A DNA stretch of 45,663 nucleotides from VBDM01 sp035637655 (GCA_035637655.1 DASPWT010000162.1:1-45663), one strand, 5' to 3'; positions 1 through 7,622 are shown, numbered from the stretch's first letter. Notes: a model not told the origin generated them from the letters alone. Made by a program: numbers and translations.

Positions 1-1
1 C

Positions 2-2395
2 GACGGCAGCGAGCACCACTTCGGCGTGGTGCCGGCCGATATTTCGCGATTGTCCGGCGAGGCGCGCTACGTCGAGCTCGCGAAGAAGGTGCGCGCCATC
101 GCGGAGCGTGAAGCCCGCGAAATCGAAGCGCGCTGGCCGAAGGTGCTGCGGCGCGTGCAAGGCTACAACCTGGACTGGGTGCGGCCCGCGAGCGAATGGA
201 ACTTCGCGCAGCTCCTGGTCGGCTCGGAAGGCACGCTCGCGTATTCGAAGCGCATCCACCTCAAGCTCTCGCCGCTGCCCCGGTTCAGGACTCTGGGCGT
301 GTGCCATTTCCGGACCTTCCGGCAATCGATGGAGGCGCCGCAGCACATCGTCAAGCTTGGGCCGACCGCGGTGGAGCTCGTGGATCGAACGATGATCGGC
401 CTGGCGCGCGCCAACCCGACCTACCGCGCAGTCGTGGAGAAATTCGTGCGGGGCGATCCCGACGCGATCCTGCTGGTCGAGTTCGTCGGAGACGATCGCG
501 ACGGGCCTGCCGACAAGCTCGAGCAGCTCTCCGCGCTTATGGCCGACTTGGGTAATCCCGGCAGCGTGATCCGGATCATCGACGCCGCGCTCCAGCGGGA
601 CGTGTGGGAAGTAAGAAAAGCCGGCTTGAACATCATGATGTCGATGAAGGGTGACGGCAAGCCCGTTTCCTTCATCGAGGATTGCGCGGTGCCGCTGGAA
701 AACCTCGCCGAGTACACCGATTCGCTCACGCAGGTGTTCGAGAAGCACGGCACGCAAGGCACCTGGTACGCCCACGCCTCGGTCGGAACGCTGCACGTGC
801 GGCCGATTCTCGACATGAGGAAAGACGGTGCCGGGAAAATGCGGGCGATCGCCGAGGAAGCCTGCGCGCTGGTGAAAAAATACAAGGGCGCCGCCTACTC
901 GGGGGAGCACGGCGACGGCCTGGTGCGCTCGGAGTGGATAGCGCCGATCATCGGTGAACGGCTTGTGCGCGCGCTCGAGGAGATCAAGAACCTTTTCGAT
1001 CCGAAGGGCCTGTTGAACCCGGGAAAGATCGTGCGGCCTTCGAAGCAGGACGACCGGACGCTTTTCCGTTTCAAGCCAGGATACGCGGCCGAGCGCCTGG
1101 ACACCGTGCTCGACTGGAGCGAGTGGAGCGTGCCGGGCGCGGCGAGCGAGGGTTTCGCGGCGGCGATCGAGATGTGCAACAACAACGGGCACTGCCGCAA
1201 GTTCGACGCCGGAACGATGTGCCCGTCTTTCCGCGCCACCGGCGACGAGCGCCACCTCACCCGGGGCCGCGCCAACTCGCTGCGCCTTGCGCTCTCCGGC
1301 CAGCTCGGGCCCGGCGCATTCACCTCGGACGAGATGTACGACACGCTGGCTCTGTGCGTGTCCTGCAAGGGCTGCAGGCGCGAATGCCCGACCGGCGTGG
1401 ACATGGCGAAGATGAAGATCGAGTTCCTGCATCACTACCACGCCCGCCACGGCTACTCGCTGAAGGACAAGCTGATCGCCTACCTTCCGCGCTACGGCCC
1501 TCTGGCCTCGCGCTTCCCGCGGACGGCGAACGCGGTCCAGGGGATGGGCAAGCGCGCTTTCGGCTTCGCAGCCCAGCGCTCCCTGCCGAAGTGGCGCCGC
1601 TCGTTCCTGAACTCGCTGCGCCGATCGAGCAGCGACGGGAAGGCCGGCGAGGTCGTGCTCTTCGTCGACACGTTCAACAACTACTTCGAGCCGGAAAACG
1701 CCCGCGCCGCTCTCGCCGTGCTCGACCGGGCGGGCTACGGCGTGCAGATCGCCGGGGCAGGCGACGCAGGCAAAGAAAATGCGCGGCCGCTGTGCTGCGG
1801 GCGCACTTTCCTCGCGGCGGGAATGGTCGAGCAGGCGAAGGCCGAGGCGCAACGGGTGCTGGCCGCGCTCGAGCCCTACGTGGGACGCGGAGTCGAGGTC
1901 GTCGGCCTCGAACCTTCCTGCCTTCTGACCCTGCGCGACGAATTCAAGTCGATGCTCCCGGGCGGCGAGACCGACTCGCTCGCCGCGCAGGCGCTGCTCT
2001 TCGAGGAGTTCCTCGCGCTCGAGCACGAAGCCGGCCGCCTCGCGCTCAAGCTCAAGCCGCTCGCCGAAAAGCGCGCGCTCCTGCACGGCCACTGCCACCA
2101 GAAGGCCTTCGGCGCCATGCCCGCGGTCCAGCGGGCGCTGTCGCTCGTTCCTGAGCTGAAAGTCGAGACGATCGAATCGTCGTGCTGCGGAATGGCGGGC
2201 AGCTTCGGCTACGAGGCCGCGAACTACGATGTCTCGATGAAGATGGCCGAGGCCGCGCTCCTGCCCAAAGTGCGCGCGGCGGGCGCCGATACGATCGTCG
2301 TCGCCGACGGCACCAGTTGCCGCCACCAGATCGCCGACGGCGCGGCTCGGGAGGCCGTTCACGTCGCGCGGGTGCTGGCCCGCGCCCTTGCCTAG
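2..2395 (+). CDS. FAD-linked oxidase / Fe-S (CCG-domain) dehydrogenase, 5' truncated
   Basis: The reading frame is open from base 2, so the N-terminus, including most of the FAD-binding domain, lies outside the window. What remains is a C-terminal FAD-linked oxidase domain (to about residue 345, counted from the ATG at 26), then a 4Fe-4S region with CNNNGHC at 384-390, C399, and CVSCKGC at 444-450 followed by C454. Two cysteine-rich CCG domains of the heterodisulfide reductase/glycolate oxidase type follow (LCCGRTF near 591, SSCCGMAGSFG near 720). This order matches the long single-chain D-2-hydroxyacid dehydrogenases of the YdiJ group, which use FAD and pass electrons through Fe-S clusters toward the respiratory chain. 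D-2-hydroxyglutarate or D-lactate are the likely substrates; the residues seen do not decide between them. The next gene starts 15 bases downstream, so cotranscription is likely. Confidence 0.85.
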   Translation, partial: DGSEHHFGVVPADISRLSGEARYVELAKKVRAIAEREAREIEARWPKVLRRVQGYNLDWVRPASEWNFAQLLVGSEGTLAYSKRIHLKLSPLPRFRTLGVCHFRTFRQSMEAPQHIVKLGPTAVELVDRTMIGLARANPTYRAVVEKFVRGDPDAILLVEFVGDDRDGPADKLEQLSALMADLGNPGSVIRIIDAALQRDVWEVRKAGLNIMMSMKGDGKPVSFIEDCAVPLENLAEYTDSLTQVFEKHGTQGTWYAHASVGTLHVRPILDMRKDGAGKMRAIAEEACALVKKYKGAAYSGEHGDGLVRSEWIAPIIGERLVRALEEIKNLFDPKGLLNPGKIVRPSKQDDRTLFRFKPGYAAERLDTVLDWSEWSVPGAASEGFAAAIEMCNNNGHCRKFDAGTMCPSFRATGDERHLTRGRANSLRLALSGQLGPGAFTSDEMYDTLALCVSCKGCRRECPTGVDMAKMKIEFLHHYHARHGYSLKDKLIAYLPRYGPLASRFPRTANAVQGMGKRAFGFAAQRSLPKWRRSFLNSLRRSSSDGKAGEVVLFVDTFNNYFEPENARAALAVLDRAGYGVQIAGAGDAGKENARPLCCGRTFLAAGMVEQAKAEAQRVLAALEPYVGRGVEVVGLEPSCLLTLRDEFKSMLPGGETDSLAAQALLFEEFLALEHEAGRLALKLKPLAEKRALLHGHCHQKAFGAMPAVQRALSLVPELKVETIESSCCGMAGSFGYEAANYDVSMKMAEAALLPKVRAAGADTIVVADGTSCRHQIADGAAREAVHVARVLARALA

Positions 2396-2410
2396 AAGGG
2401 CCCGCTGCGG

Positions 2411-3154
2411 ATGATCCTCGAAGGCGCCGCGGCGGCGCTCGCCCTTGCGCCGATCGCTTTCGCCGGCGGGTTCATCCAGGGCCTCACCGGGTTCGGTTCG
2501 GCGCTGGTCACCATTCCGCTCGCGACGTTTTTCGTTCCCCTGCCCTTCGCGCTCGCCGTGTTCGCGATCGTGGATTTCGTGAACGGCCTGCGGCTGGGGC
2601 TGGAAAACCCGCGCAACGCGGTCTTGGGCGACATCGCACGCATGGTTCCGCTGATGATCGTGGGGATAGTCACCGGCACCACGCTGCTCGTCAACCTCCC
2701 GCGCAACGCGTCGCTCATCGCGCTCGGGGCCTTCGTCCTCTGCTACGCGATCTACAGCCTCTCACGGCGCGGGACCCCCGCCGCCGTCGGCCGGAACTGG
2801 GCGTTTCTCGCCGGATTCTGCGGCGGCCTCTCGGGAACGCTGTTCGGGGCGGGAGGGCCGCCTTACGCGATCTATCTCTCCCACCGTTCCCTCACCAAGG
2901 AGCAGTTTCGCGCGACCATGACCCTCACCACCATCTTCAGCATCGGACTGCGGCTGGTCGCGTTTGCGGTGACCGGCCTGCTGATGCAGGACGGGGTGTG
3001 GATCACCGCGGCCGCCGCGATCCCGGCCGGGCTCGCTGCGATCTACATCGCCTCGCGGGTTTTCCGCGTGATCTCGCGCGAGATGGTGATGCGCGCGGTG
3101 GGAATCCTGCTGCTCGCGAGCGGCGCGTCGCTGATCGCGCGCGGGCTCGGTTGA
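2411..3154 (+). CDS. TauE/SafE-family membrane transporter
   Basis: A 247-residue, very hydrophobic protein with about seven or eight predicted membrane helices. It has the two internally related glycine-rich segments of the TauE/SafE (DUF81) family: GFIQGLTGFGSALVTIP near residues 19-35, and GLSGTLFGAGGPPYAIYL in the second half. Family members are inner-membrane proteins proposed to export sulfite, sulfonates or other small organic anions. The ATG at 2411 is preceded by an AGAAGGG-type ribosome-binding site overlapping the end of the upstream dehydrogenase gene. The pairing with a hydroxyacid dehydrogenase hints at transport of an organic acid, but that is inference. The actual substrate cannot be read from the sequence. 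Confidence 0.85.
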   Translation: MILEGAAAALALAPIAFAGGFIQGLTGFGSALVTIPLATFFVPLPFALAVFAIVDFVNGLRLGLENPRNAVLGDIARMVPLMIVGIVTGTTLLVNLPRNASLIALGAFVLCYAIYSLSRRGTPAAVGRNWAFLAGFCGGLSGTLFGAGGPPYAIYLSHRSLTKEQFRATMTLTTIFSIGLRLVAFAVTGLLMQDGVWITAAAAIPAGLAAIYIASRVFRVISREMVMRAVGILLLASGASLIARGLG

Positions 3155-3167
3155 ACCGTGGAACTCG

Positions 3168-3386
3168 TCAGGCGGGGATGTCGGGATCGAGCTGCCTCTC
3201 GATCCAGGAGATCTGGTCCTTGAGGAGGAGCTTGCGGCGCTTCATGCGGGTGAGGGCGAGCTGATCGTGGGAAGGGTCGTCGGCGATCCGGTGAATTGCG
3301 GTGTCCAGGTCCCGGTGCTCGAGCTGCAGCTCGTGCAACCGCTGCCTCATCTGCGCCTGCATCTGTTCGTCCCTCGTTTCGACCAT
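3168..3386 (-). CDS. DUF465 (YdcH-like) small coiled-coil protein
   Basis: A 72-residue, charged, helical protein. The heptad-like N-terminal half (LHELQLEHRDLDTAIHRI) is followed by the family signature LTRMKRRKLLLKDQI and an IERQL end. This is the usual size and pattern for the DUF465/YdcH family, widespread in Proteobacteria and without an established function. It lies immediately downstream of lgt on the same strand. The ATG at 3386 has no recognisable Shine-Dalgarno sequence, and a TAGAAT box overlapping the lgt stop codon sits only 11 bases upstream, so it may be expressed from its own promoter with almost no leader. Confidence 0.85.
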   Translation of the reverse strand: MVETRDEQMQAQMRQRLHELQLEHRDLDTAIHRIADDPSHDQLALTRMKRRKLLLKDQISWIERQLDPDIPA

Positions 3387-3397
3387 GGCACGCTTTT

Positions 3398-3403
3398 ATT
3401 CTA
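3398..3403 (-). promoter_or_regulatory. Possible -10 box for the DUF465 gene
   Basis: On the minus strand this reads TAGAAT, five of six matches to the -10 consensus. It overlaps the lgt stop codon. A transcript starting about 7 bases downstream would have a leader of only a few bases before the ATG at 3386. I see no good -35 hexamer at 16-18 bases, so this is weak evidence on its own. Confidence 0.3.
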
Positions 3404-4189
3404 GACCTTTTGCGGCCTGCGCCAAGCCCAAACCAGCATGCCGATACCGATCAGGACCATGGGCGCCGACAGCCACTGGCCCATGGACAGCTTGAGCGCA
3501 AGAAGGCCAAGAAAATCATCGGGCTCGCGAAAGTACTCGACCCCGAAACGGAACACCCCGTAGCCGAGGAGGAACGCCCCCGTCACCGCTCCCCTGGGCC
3601 GCGGCTTCGCCGAATAGAGCCACAGGATCACGAAGAGAAGCACCCCTTCGAGGGCGAACTGGTAGAGCTGAGAGGGGTGGCGCGGGAGCGGCCCCGCGCC
3701 GCGGAACAGCATTCCCCAGGGCACATCGGTGACCCGGCCGGGAAGCTCGCCGTTGATGAAATTGCCGATCCGCCCCGCGGCAAGCGCGAGCGGGGCCAGG
3801 GGCGCAAAGAAATCCGTGAGCTCGAGCCAGCGCAGGCCGCGCTTTCGCGCGACCCACCCGATCGCGAGCAGCACGCCGAGGAACCCGCCGTGGAAGGACA
3901 TGCCGCCTTGCCAGACAGCGAAGATCTCCAGCGGATGGGAGAAGTAATACGCCGGCTTGTAGAAGAGCACGTAGCCGAGCCTGCCGCCGAGCACCACGCC
4001 GAGCACGCACAAGAACAGCAGATCATCGAGAGTCGGGACGGTGACGCGCCCCGACGTTGCGCGCGCGATGCGCAGGCGCCCGAGCCAATAGGATATCGCG
4101 AAGCCGACCAGATACATGAGCCCGTACCACCGGATCGCGATCGGGCCGAGCGAGATCGCAACGGGATCGAAGTTCGGATGGACGAGCAT
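3401..4189 (-). CDS. lgt: Prolipoprotein diacylglyceryl transferase
   Basis: Lgt transfers the diacylglyceryl group from phosphatidylglycerol to the lipobox cysteine of prolipoproteins in the inner membrane, the first step of lipoprotein maturation. The 262-residue product from the ATG at 4189 (MLVHPNFDPVAISLGPIAI) has the normal family length. The frame stays open upstream to 4387 but that extension overlaps ilvD and has no family character. Visible motifs are WYGLMYLVGF, GGRLGYVLFY, GGMSFHGGFLG with the essential histidine, and the family signature GRIGNFINGELPGR. Seven hydrophobic segments are apparent. It is divergent from ilvD with 73 bases between the starts. Likely clients in this window are LptM, PilP and the ABC binding protein, all with lipoboxes. 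Confidence 0.95.
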   Translation of the reverse strand: MLVHPNFDPVAISLGPIAIRWYGLMYLVGFAISYWLGRLRIARATSGRVTVPTLDDLLFLCVLGVVLGGRLGYVLFYKPAYYFSHPLEIFAVWQGGMSFHGGFLGVLLAIGWVARKRGLRWLELTDFFAPLAPLALAAGRIGNFINGELPGRVTDVPWGMLFRGAGPLPRHPSQLYQFALEGVLLFVILWLYSAKPRPRGAVTGAFLLGYGVFRFGVEYFREPDDFLGLLALKLSMGQWLSAPMVLIGIGMLVWAWRRPQKV

Positions 4190-4213
4190 GGCGGGCTGCG
4201 GCGCGCTTTCAAG

Positions 4214-4219
4214 TAAAAT
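4214..4219 (+). promoter_or_regulatory. Possible -10 box for ilvD
   Basis: TAAAAT (five of six consensus matches) lies in the 73-base gap between the divergent lgt and ilvD starts. It would give an ilvD leader of about 37 bases, with a CGGAG ribosome-binding site at 4250-4254. No convincing -35 hexamer is visible upstream, and the rest of the gap shows nothing else I can name. Confidence 0.3.
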
Positions 4220-4262
4220 GCGGTCGAAGCGTAACTGATTTTCTGCATTCGGAGTTTTTCCC

Positions 4263-5945
4263 ATGGCCGACAACTGGAGAAGCAGGACCATCACCCAGGG
4301 CGAAGCGCGTTCGCCCAACCGCGCCATGCTGCGCGCGGTGGGATTCGGCGACGGCGATTTCCAGAAGGCGATCGTCGGCGTCGCCAACGGCTACTCGACC
4401 ATGAATCCCTGCAACGCCGGCATCCAGCCGCTCGTCGACAGCGCCATTGCGGCGGTGAAGGCGGCGGGCGCCATGCCGCAGGTGTTCGGTTTCCCGACCG
4501 TCACCGACGGCATCGGCATGGGCACCGAGGGCATGAAGTATTCGCTCGTCTCGCGCGAGGTGATCGCCGACTCGATCGAGACCGCGGTGAACGGGCAGCT
4601 GATGGACGGGGTGATCTGCGTCGGCGGTTGCGACAAGAACATGCCCGGGGCGATGATGGCGATGGCGCGCATCAACGTGCCGGGCATCTTCGTCTATGCC
4701 GGAACGATCAAGCCGGGATTCTGGAAGGGGCAGAAGCTCACCATCGTCTCGCCTTTCGAGGCGGTGGGCGCGCTCGCCGCGGGGAAGATCTCGCAGGAGG
4801 ATTTCGACGGCATCGAGAAGAACGCCTGTCCGTCGGTGGGCGCCTGCGGCGGCCAGTACACCGCCAACACGATGTCGTCGTCCTTCGAGGCGCTCGGCAT
4901 GAGCCTGCTCGGCTCCTCGCAGATCGCGTCTCCCGACCCGGAGAAGGCGGATTCAGCCGCGGAATCGGCAAAGGTCCTGGTGGCCGCGATCCGGGCGAAC
5001 ATCCGTCCGCGCGACATCATCACCCGGAAATCGATCGAGAACGCGGTTGCGCTGGTGATGGCGACCGGCGGCTCGACCAACGCGGTGCTGCATTACCTCG
5101 CTATCGCGCATGCCGCGGGCGTCAGATGGACGATCGACGATTTCGAGCGCGTGCGGCGCAAGGTGCCGGTGCTGTGCAACCTGAAGCCCTCGGGCCCGTA
5201 CGTCGCCACCGACTTTCACGCCGCGGGCGGCGTGCCGCAGCTGCTGAAGATGCTGCTCGCGCACGGCGTGCTTCACGGGGAGTGCATCACGATCACGGGC
5301 CGCACTCTCGCGGAGGAACTGGCGAAGGTGCCCGGGGAGCCCAGAGCCGACCAGGACGTCATTCGCCCCTGGGGAAAACCCCTGTACCCGCAGGGGCACC
5401 TCACGATTCTCAAGGGCAACCTCGCGACCGAGGGCTGCGTCGCCAAGATCACAGGTCTCAAGCAGACTTCCATCACCGGTCCCGCGCGCGTATTCGATTC
5501 GGAGCCGGCGGCGATGAAAGCGATCCTCGCAAAGAGGATCAAAGCGGGCGACGTGATCGTCATCCGCTACGAGGGCCCGAAGGGCGGCCCCGGCATGCAG
5601 GAGATGCTCGCGCCGACCTCAGCGCTCATCGGCCAAGGCCTGGGCGAATCGGTCGGCCTCATCACCGACGGCCGCTTCTCGGGCGGCACCTGGGGCATGG
5701 TCGTGGGCCACGTGGCGCCCGAGGCCTACGTCGGCGGCGCGATCGCGCTCGTGAAAGAAGGCGACTCGATCACGATCGACGCGAAGAAGCGCCTGGTGCA
5801 GCTGAACGTCTCTGCGAAGGAGCTTGCTTCGCGCAGAAAGAAGTGGAAACAGCCCAAGCCGCACTATACCCGCGGCCTCCTCGCGAAGTACATGAAGTTA
5901 GTGTCCACTGCCAGCAAGGGCGCGATCACCGACGGTACCGGATGA
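4263..5945 (+). CDS. ilvD: Dihydroxy-acid dehydratase
   Basis: IlvD dehydrates 2,3-dihydroxy-isovalerate and 2,3-dihydroxy-3-methylvalerate to the 2-keto acids that become valine, leucine and isoleucine, in the cytoplasm. The 560-residue product contains three cysteines in the positions expected for Fe-S ligands: C50 in TMNPCNAG, C123 in VGGCDKNMPG and C195 in VGACGGQYTANT. The C-terminal signature TDGRFSGGTWG is followed by GHVAPEA. Length and motif spacing fit the short, [2Fe-2S]-type branch of the IlvD/Edd family rather than 6-phosphogluconate dehydratase. The ATG at 4263 has a CGGAG ribosome-binding site 8 bases upstream. No other isoleucine-valine gene is nearby. Confidence 0.95.
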   Translation: MADNWRSRTITQGEARSPNRAMLRAVGFGDGDFQKAIVGVANGYSTMNPCNAGIQPLVDSAIAAVKAAGAMPQVFGFPTVTDGIGMGTEGMKYSLVSREVIADSIETAVNGQLMDGVICVGGCDKNMPGAMMAMARINVPGIFVYAGTIKPGFWKGQKLTIVSPFEAVGALAAGKISQEDFDGIEKNACPSVGACGGQYTANTMSSSFEALGMSLLGSSQIASPDPEKADSAAESAKVLVAAIRANIRPRDIITRKSIENAVALVMATGGSTNAVLHYLAIAHAAGVRWTIDDFERVRRKVPVLCNLKPSGPYVATDFHAAGGVPQLLKMLLAHGVLHGECITITGRTLAEELAKVPGEPRADQDVIRPWGKPLYPQGHLTILKGNLATEGCVAKITGLKQTSITGPARVFDSEPAAMKAILAKRIKAGDVIVIRYEGPKGGPGMQEMLAPTSALIGQGLGESVGLITDGRFSGGTWGMVVGHVAPEAYVGGAIALVKEGDSITIDAKKRLVQLNVSAKELASRRKKWKQPKPHYTRGLLAKYMKLVSTASKGAITDGTG

Positions 5946-5981
5946 CAACGCAAGTTAGGCGAACGGCCATAGTAGCGACGA

Positions 5982-6011
5982 TTGCGGCCTCTAACAGTAT
6001 AGGCATACAAT
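5982..6011 (+). promoter_or_regulatory. Possible promoter for the small-protein/retropepsin pair
   Basis: TTGCGG at 5982-5987 and TACAAT at 6006-6011 are separated by 18 bases. The -10 matches five of six consensus positions; the -35 keeps only the TTG. It would give a leader of roughly 36 bases before the ATG at 6054. It lies in the AT-richer gap after ilvD, consistent with the insert having its own promoter. Confidence 0.35.
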
Positions 6012-6053
6012 CACCGGCTCCCCGCAATTTGACGTAATGCAGTAGGTCTCAAA

Positions 6054-6299
6054 ATGGATAGTCCACTCAAGAAGGAATTCGAGTTCTATCTCGCACATCA
6101 GGGCGAGCTGCTGGAGAAGTACAACGGTAAGTTCATTGCCATCAAGGATGGCAACGTGCTCGGGTCTTATGACGACGAACTCGCTGCTATCAACGAGACG
6201 CAAAAGACTCACAAGCTCGGAACGTTCCTTGTACAAAAGGTCTCGCCCGGTACGTCTTCATACAACCAGACATTCCACTCCCGGGTCGTTTTCTCGTAG
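6054..6299 (+). CDS. Small DUF5678-like protein of unknown function
   Basis: An 81-residue protein with no signal peptide or membrane segment. The central part, with EKYNGKFIAIKDGNVLGSYD followed by a helix and then GTFLVQKVSPG, looks like the small beta-alpha-beta domain called DUF5678 (a 'YxGKWVAI.DG.V' strand pair, a charged helix, and a final strand). I recognise this only by pattern. Its stop codon is three bases before the start of the retropepsin gene, so the two are almost certainly translated from one message. Codon use and base composition differ from the surrounding genes. No function can be assigned from sequence; a partner, inhibitor or substrate of the protease are the obvious possibilities. 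Confidence 0.7.
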   Translation: MDSPLKKEFEFYLAHQGELLEKYNGKFIAIKDGNVLGSYDDELAAINETQKTHKLGTFLVQKVSPGTSSYNQTFHSRVVFS

Positions 6300-6302
6300 G
6301 GG

Positions 6303-6863
6303 ATGCCTCCTCCCAACTGGACTGCCTTTACCACCCAGGGGCACGGGCTGCTCAATGTTCTCAAGAACCAGTGCGGTGTTTCCCAAGCATTCACGCCTGT
6401 CATAGCTCCAGGGCAACCCCCCGCGCTTCCTCTGGAAGTAAAGCAATTCGACGCAATCTGGGACACTGGAGCAACTAATTCGGTAATCACGCAAGCGGTC
6501 GTAGACGCCTGCGGACTAGTGTCTACCTCCATGACGATCGCCCACACCGTGGGTGGCTCTGGTCCGGCGGAGGTTTACCTCGTTAACATCTATCTGCCCA
6601 ACAGGGTGATGTTCCAGAATGTTCACGTTACAAAAGGGCAGGTCGTGGGTGCCGAAATGCTCATTGGGATGGACGTTATCAATCAAGGTGACTTCGCCGT
6701 CACGAACAACGGTGGCATTACAAAATTCTCCTTTCGGGTGCCCTCGCAAAGCCATATAGATTTCGTGGAACAATATAACCGGCAACAATTCCAATACGGC
6801 GGCAAAGGAAAGACCCGGCCCAAACGCCACAAGACCTTTGGCAAGAACAAGAAGAAACTCTGA
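6303..6863 (+). CDS. Retropepsin-like aspartic protease
   Basis: A 186-residue soluble protein. FDAIWDTGATNSVIT places the catalytic aspartate at D54 in a DTGA motif, and LIGMDVIN (120-127) matches the second conserved hydrophobic-G-hydrophobic element of clan AA proteases. With only one DTGA motif, it should act as a homodimer like retroviral proteases. There is no signal peptide or transmembrane helix, unlike many bacterial retropepsins, so a cytoplasmic location is likely. The last 20 residues are strongly basic (KGKTRPKRHKTFGKNKKKL), suggesting binding to nucleic acid or another polyanion. The ATG at 6303 is only 3 bases after the upstream stop, with an AGGGG abutting it, so translational coupling is likely. 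The gene converges with the FecR-domain gene 15 bases away. Substrate unknown. Confidence 0.8.
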   Translation: MPPPNWTAFTTQGHGLLNVLKNQCGVSQAFTPVIAPGQPPALPLEVKQFDAIWDTGATNSVITQAVVDACGLVSTSMTIAHTVGGSGPAEVYLVNIYLPNRVMFQNVHVTKGQVVGAEMLIGMDVINQGDFAVTNNGGITKFSFRVPSQSHIDFVEQYNRQQFQYGGKGKTRPKRHKTFGKNKKKL

Positions 6864-6878
6864 GAGCGTCCGACTCAG

Positions 6879-7538
6879 CTAATAGCGAATCGGGCTCTCC
6901 ATGAAAGTCTGAGGCGGAGTCCTTCCCACCAGGGATTCGAGCAGGATCAGCTCGCTGTCGGTGTGGTTGGCGACGCTCGCCGGAACGATGGCCCGCTTTC
7001 GACCGTCGCTGTAGATGTAGCGCGGTGATTCGTGGTGACGCGTGCTGTAGGACTCGCGCGCTCCGCCCATCGTCGCGGCAACGTCGGCGGTACCGTAGCA
7101 CAGGCAAAAGTAGGTGCGCCTTGGTTCGGCCTCGATGTAGGCGCCGGTGCCCCGGATGCCGATGGTCGCGGTCGCCGTCACCAGCCTTCGCTCGCCGCCC
7201 GAGCCGAAGACGCCGAGCAGCTTGCCTGTGACCAGTTGCAGGGCGCTCACGAGCACGCCGATCCCGATCAGCTCCGCGCGGCTGTTTCCCCGCATGAGAA
7301 ACGCATCCTCCCCCACTACGAATGTGGCGAGGGCGCCGTCTCCGAGCACGATCGTATCGCCCGGGCGCAGGAGCGTCCCCGGCTCGGCGGGCCTGCCGTT
7401 GATTTTGACTTCTCCTTGCGCGGTGCGCACGCCCTGCTTCGCGGACGATTGCGCAAGCGCCAGCCGAAGCGCCGCGGGCAAACTGATTCCGGCGGCCAAG
7501 GCGAGCAGTGCGCGGCGCCGCGTGCGATGGAGTTCCAT
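6879..7538 (-). CDS. FecR-domain exported protein
   Basis: A 219-residue protein beginning with an export signal: a basic RTRRR stretch, then ALLALAAGISLPAALRLALA and a probable cleavage near residue 29. The consecutive arginines before a moderately hydrophobic core are compatible with the Tat pathway, though a strict twin-arginine motif is not clear. The middle (about 35-140) follows the FecR domain pattern: GEVKINGRP, LRPGDTIVLGDGALATFVVG, then RLVTATATIGIRGTGAYIEA. A FECLCYG-like TYFCLCYG segment follows with two closely spaced cysteines. FecR domains usually sense or bind in the periplasm, but there is no FecI-type sigma factor or TonB receptor next door, so a sensing role is not supported. 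It is divergent from the DUF255 gene. Confidence 0.7.
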   Translation of the reverse strand: MELHRTRRRALLALAAGISLPAALRLALAQSSAKQGVRTAQGEVKINGRPAEPGTLLRPGDTIVLGDGALATFVVGEDAFLMRGNSRAELIGIGVLVSALQLVTGKLLGVFGSGGERRLVTATATIGIRGTGAYIEAEPRRTYFCLCYGTADVAATMGGARESYSTRHHESPRYIYSDGRKRAIVPASVANHTDSELILLESLVGRTPPQTFMESPIRY

Positions 7539-7566
7539 GCGGGTTCTCCCGGTAGTCGGCCGCTAG

Positions 7567-7595
7567 TTTACGCTGCGGCCCGCGGGAACTACACT
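7567..7595 (+). promoter_or_regulatory. Probable promoter for the DUF255 gene
   Basis: TTTACG at 7567-7572 (four of six matches to the -35) and TACACT at 7590-7595 (four of six to the -10) are separated by 17 bases. The predicted transcript would begin near 7602, inside a perfect inverted repeat that precedes the start codon. Confidence 0.4.
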
Positions 7596-7598
7596 GGC

Positions 7599-7616
7599 GG
7601 ACCGCTCCCGCGGTCC
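7599..7616 (+). promoter_or_regulatory. Hairpin just upstream of the DUF255 start codon
   Basis: GGACCGC (7599-7605), loop TCCC, GCGGTCC (7610-7616) form a perfect 7-bp stem ending 6 bases before the ATG at 7623. No purine-rich ribosome-binding site is visible, and the stem occupies where one would be. There is no T-run after it, so it is not a terminator. It could limit translation or be an operator palindrome. Confidence 0.45.
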
Positions 7617-7622
7617 TCTGTC

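Larger units (their letters stand above)
5946..6878. other. Lower-G+C insert carrying a two-gene accessory module
   Basis: Between ilvD and the FecR-domain gene the base composition changes. Three 60-base lines counted by hand here (from 6061, 6181 and 6601) contain 30-31 G+C each (50-52%), against 43 of 60 (72%) for lines starting at 5641 and 8221. Codons such as ATA, AGT and CTA, rare in the neighbours, occur here. No integrase, transposase, tRNA or convincing flanking direct repeat was found, so the insertion mechanism is unknown. The composition suggests relatively recent acquisition. Confidence 0.6.

Noticed and set aside
4190..4387. N-terminal extension of lgt up to 4387.
   Set aside because: It overlaps ilvD and lacks family similarity; the ATG at 4189 gives the normal Lgt N-terminus.
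5930..6900. Possible direct repeats (TAGTAGCGACGA and AATAGCGAATCG) at the edges of the low-G+C insert.
   Set aside because: Too short and imperfect; not distinguishable from chance.
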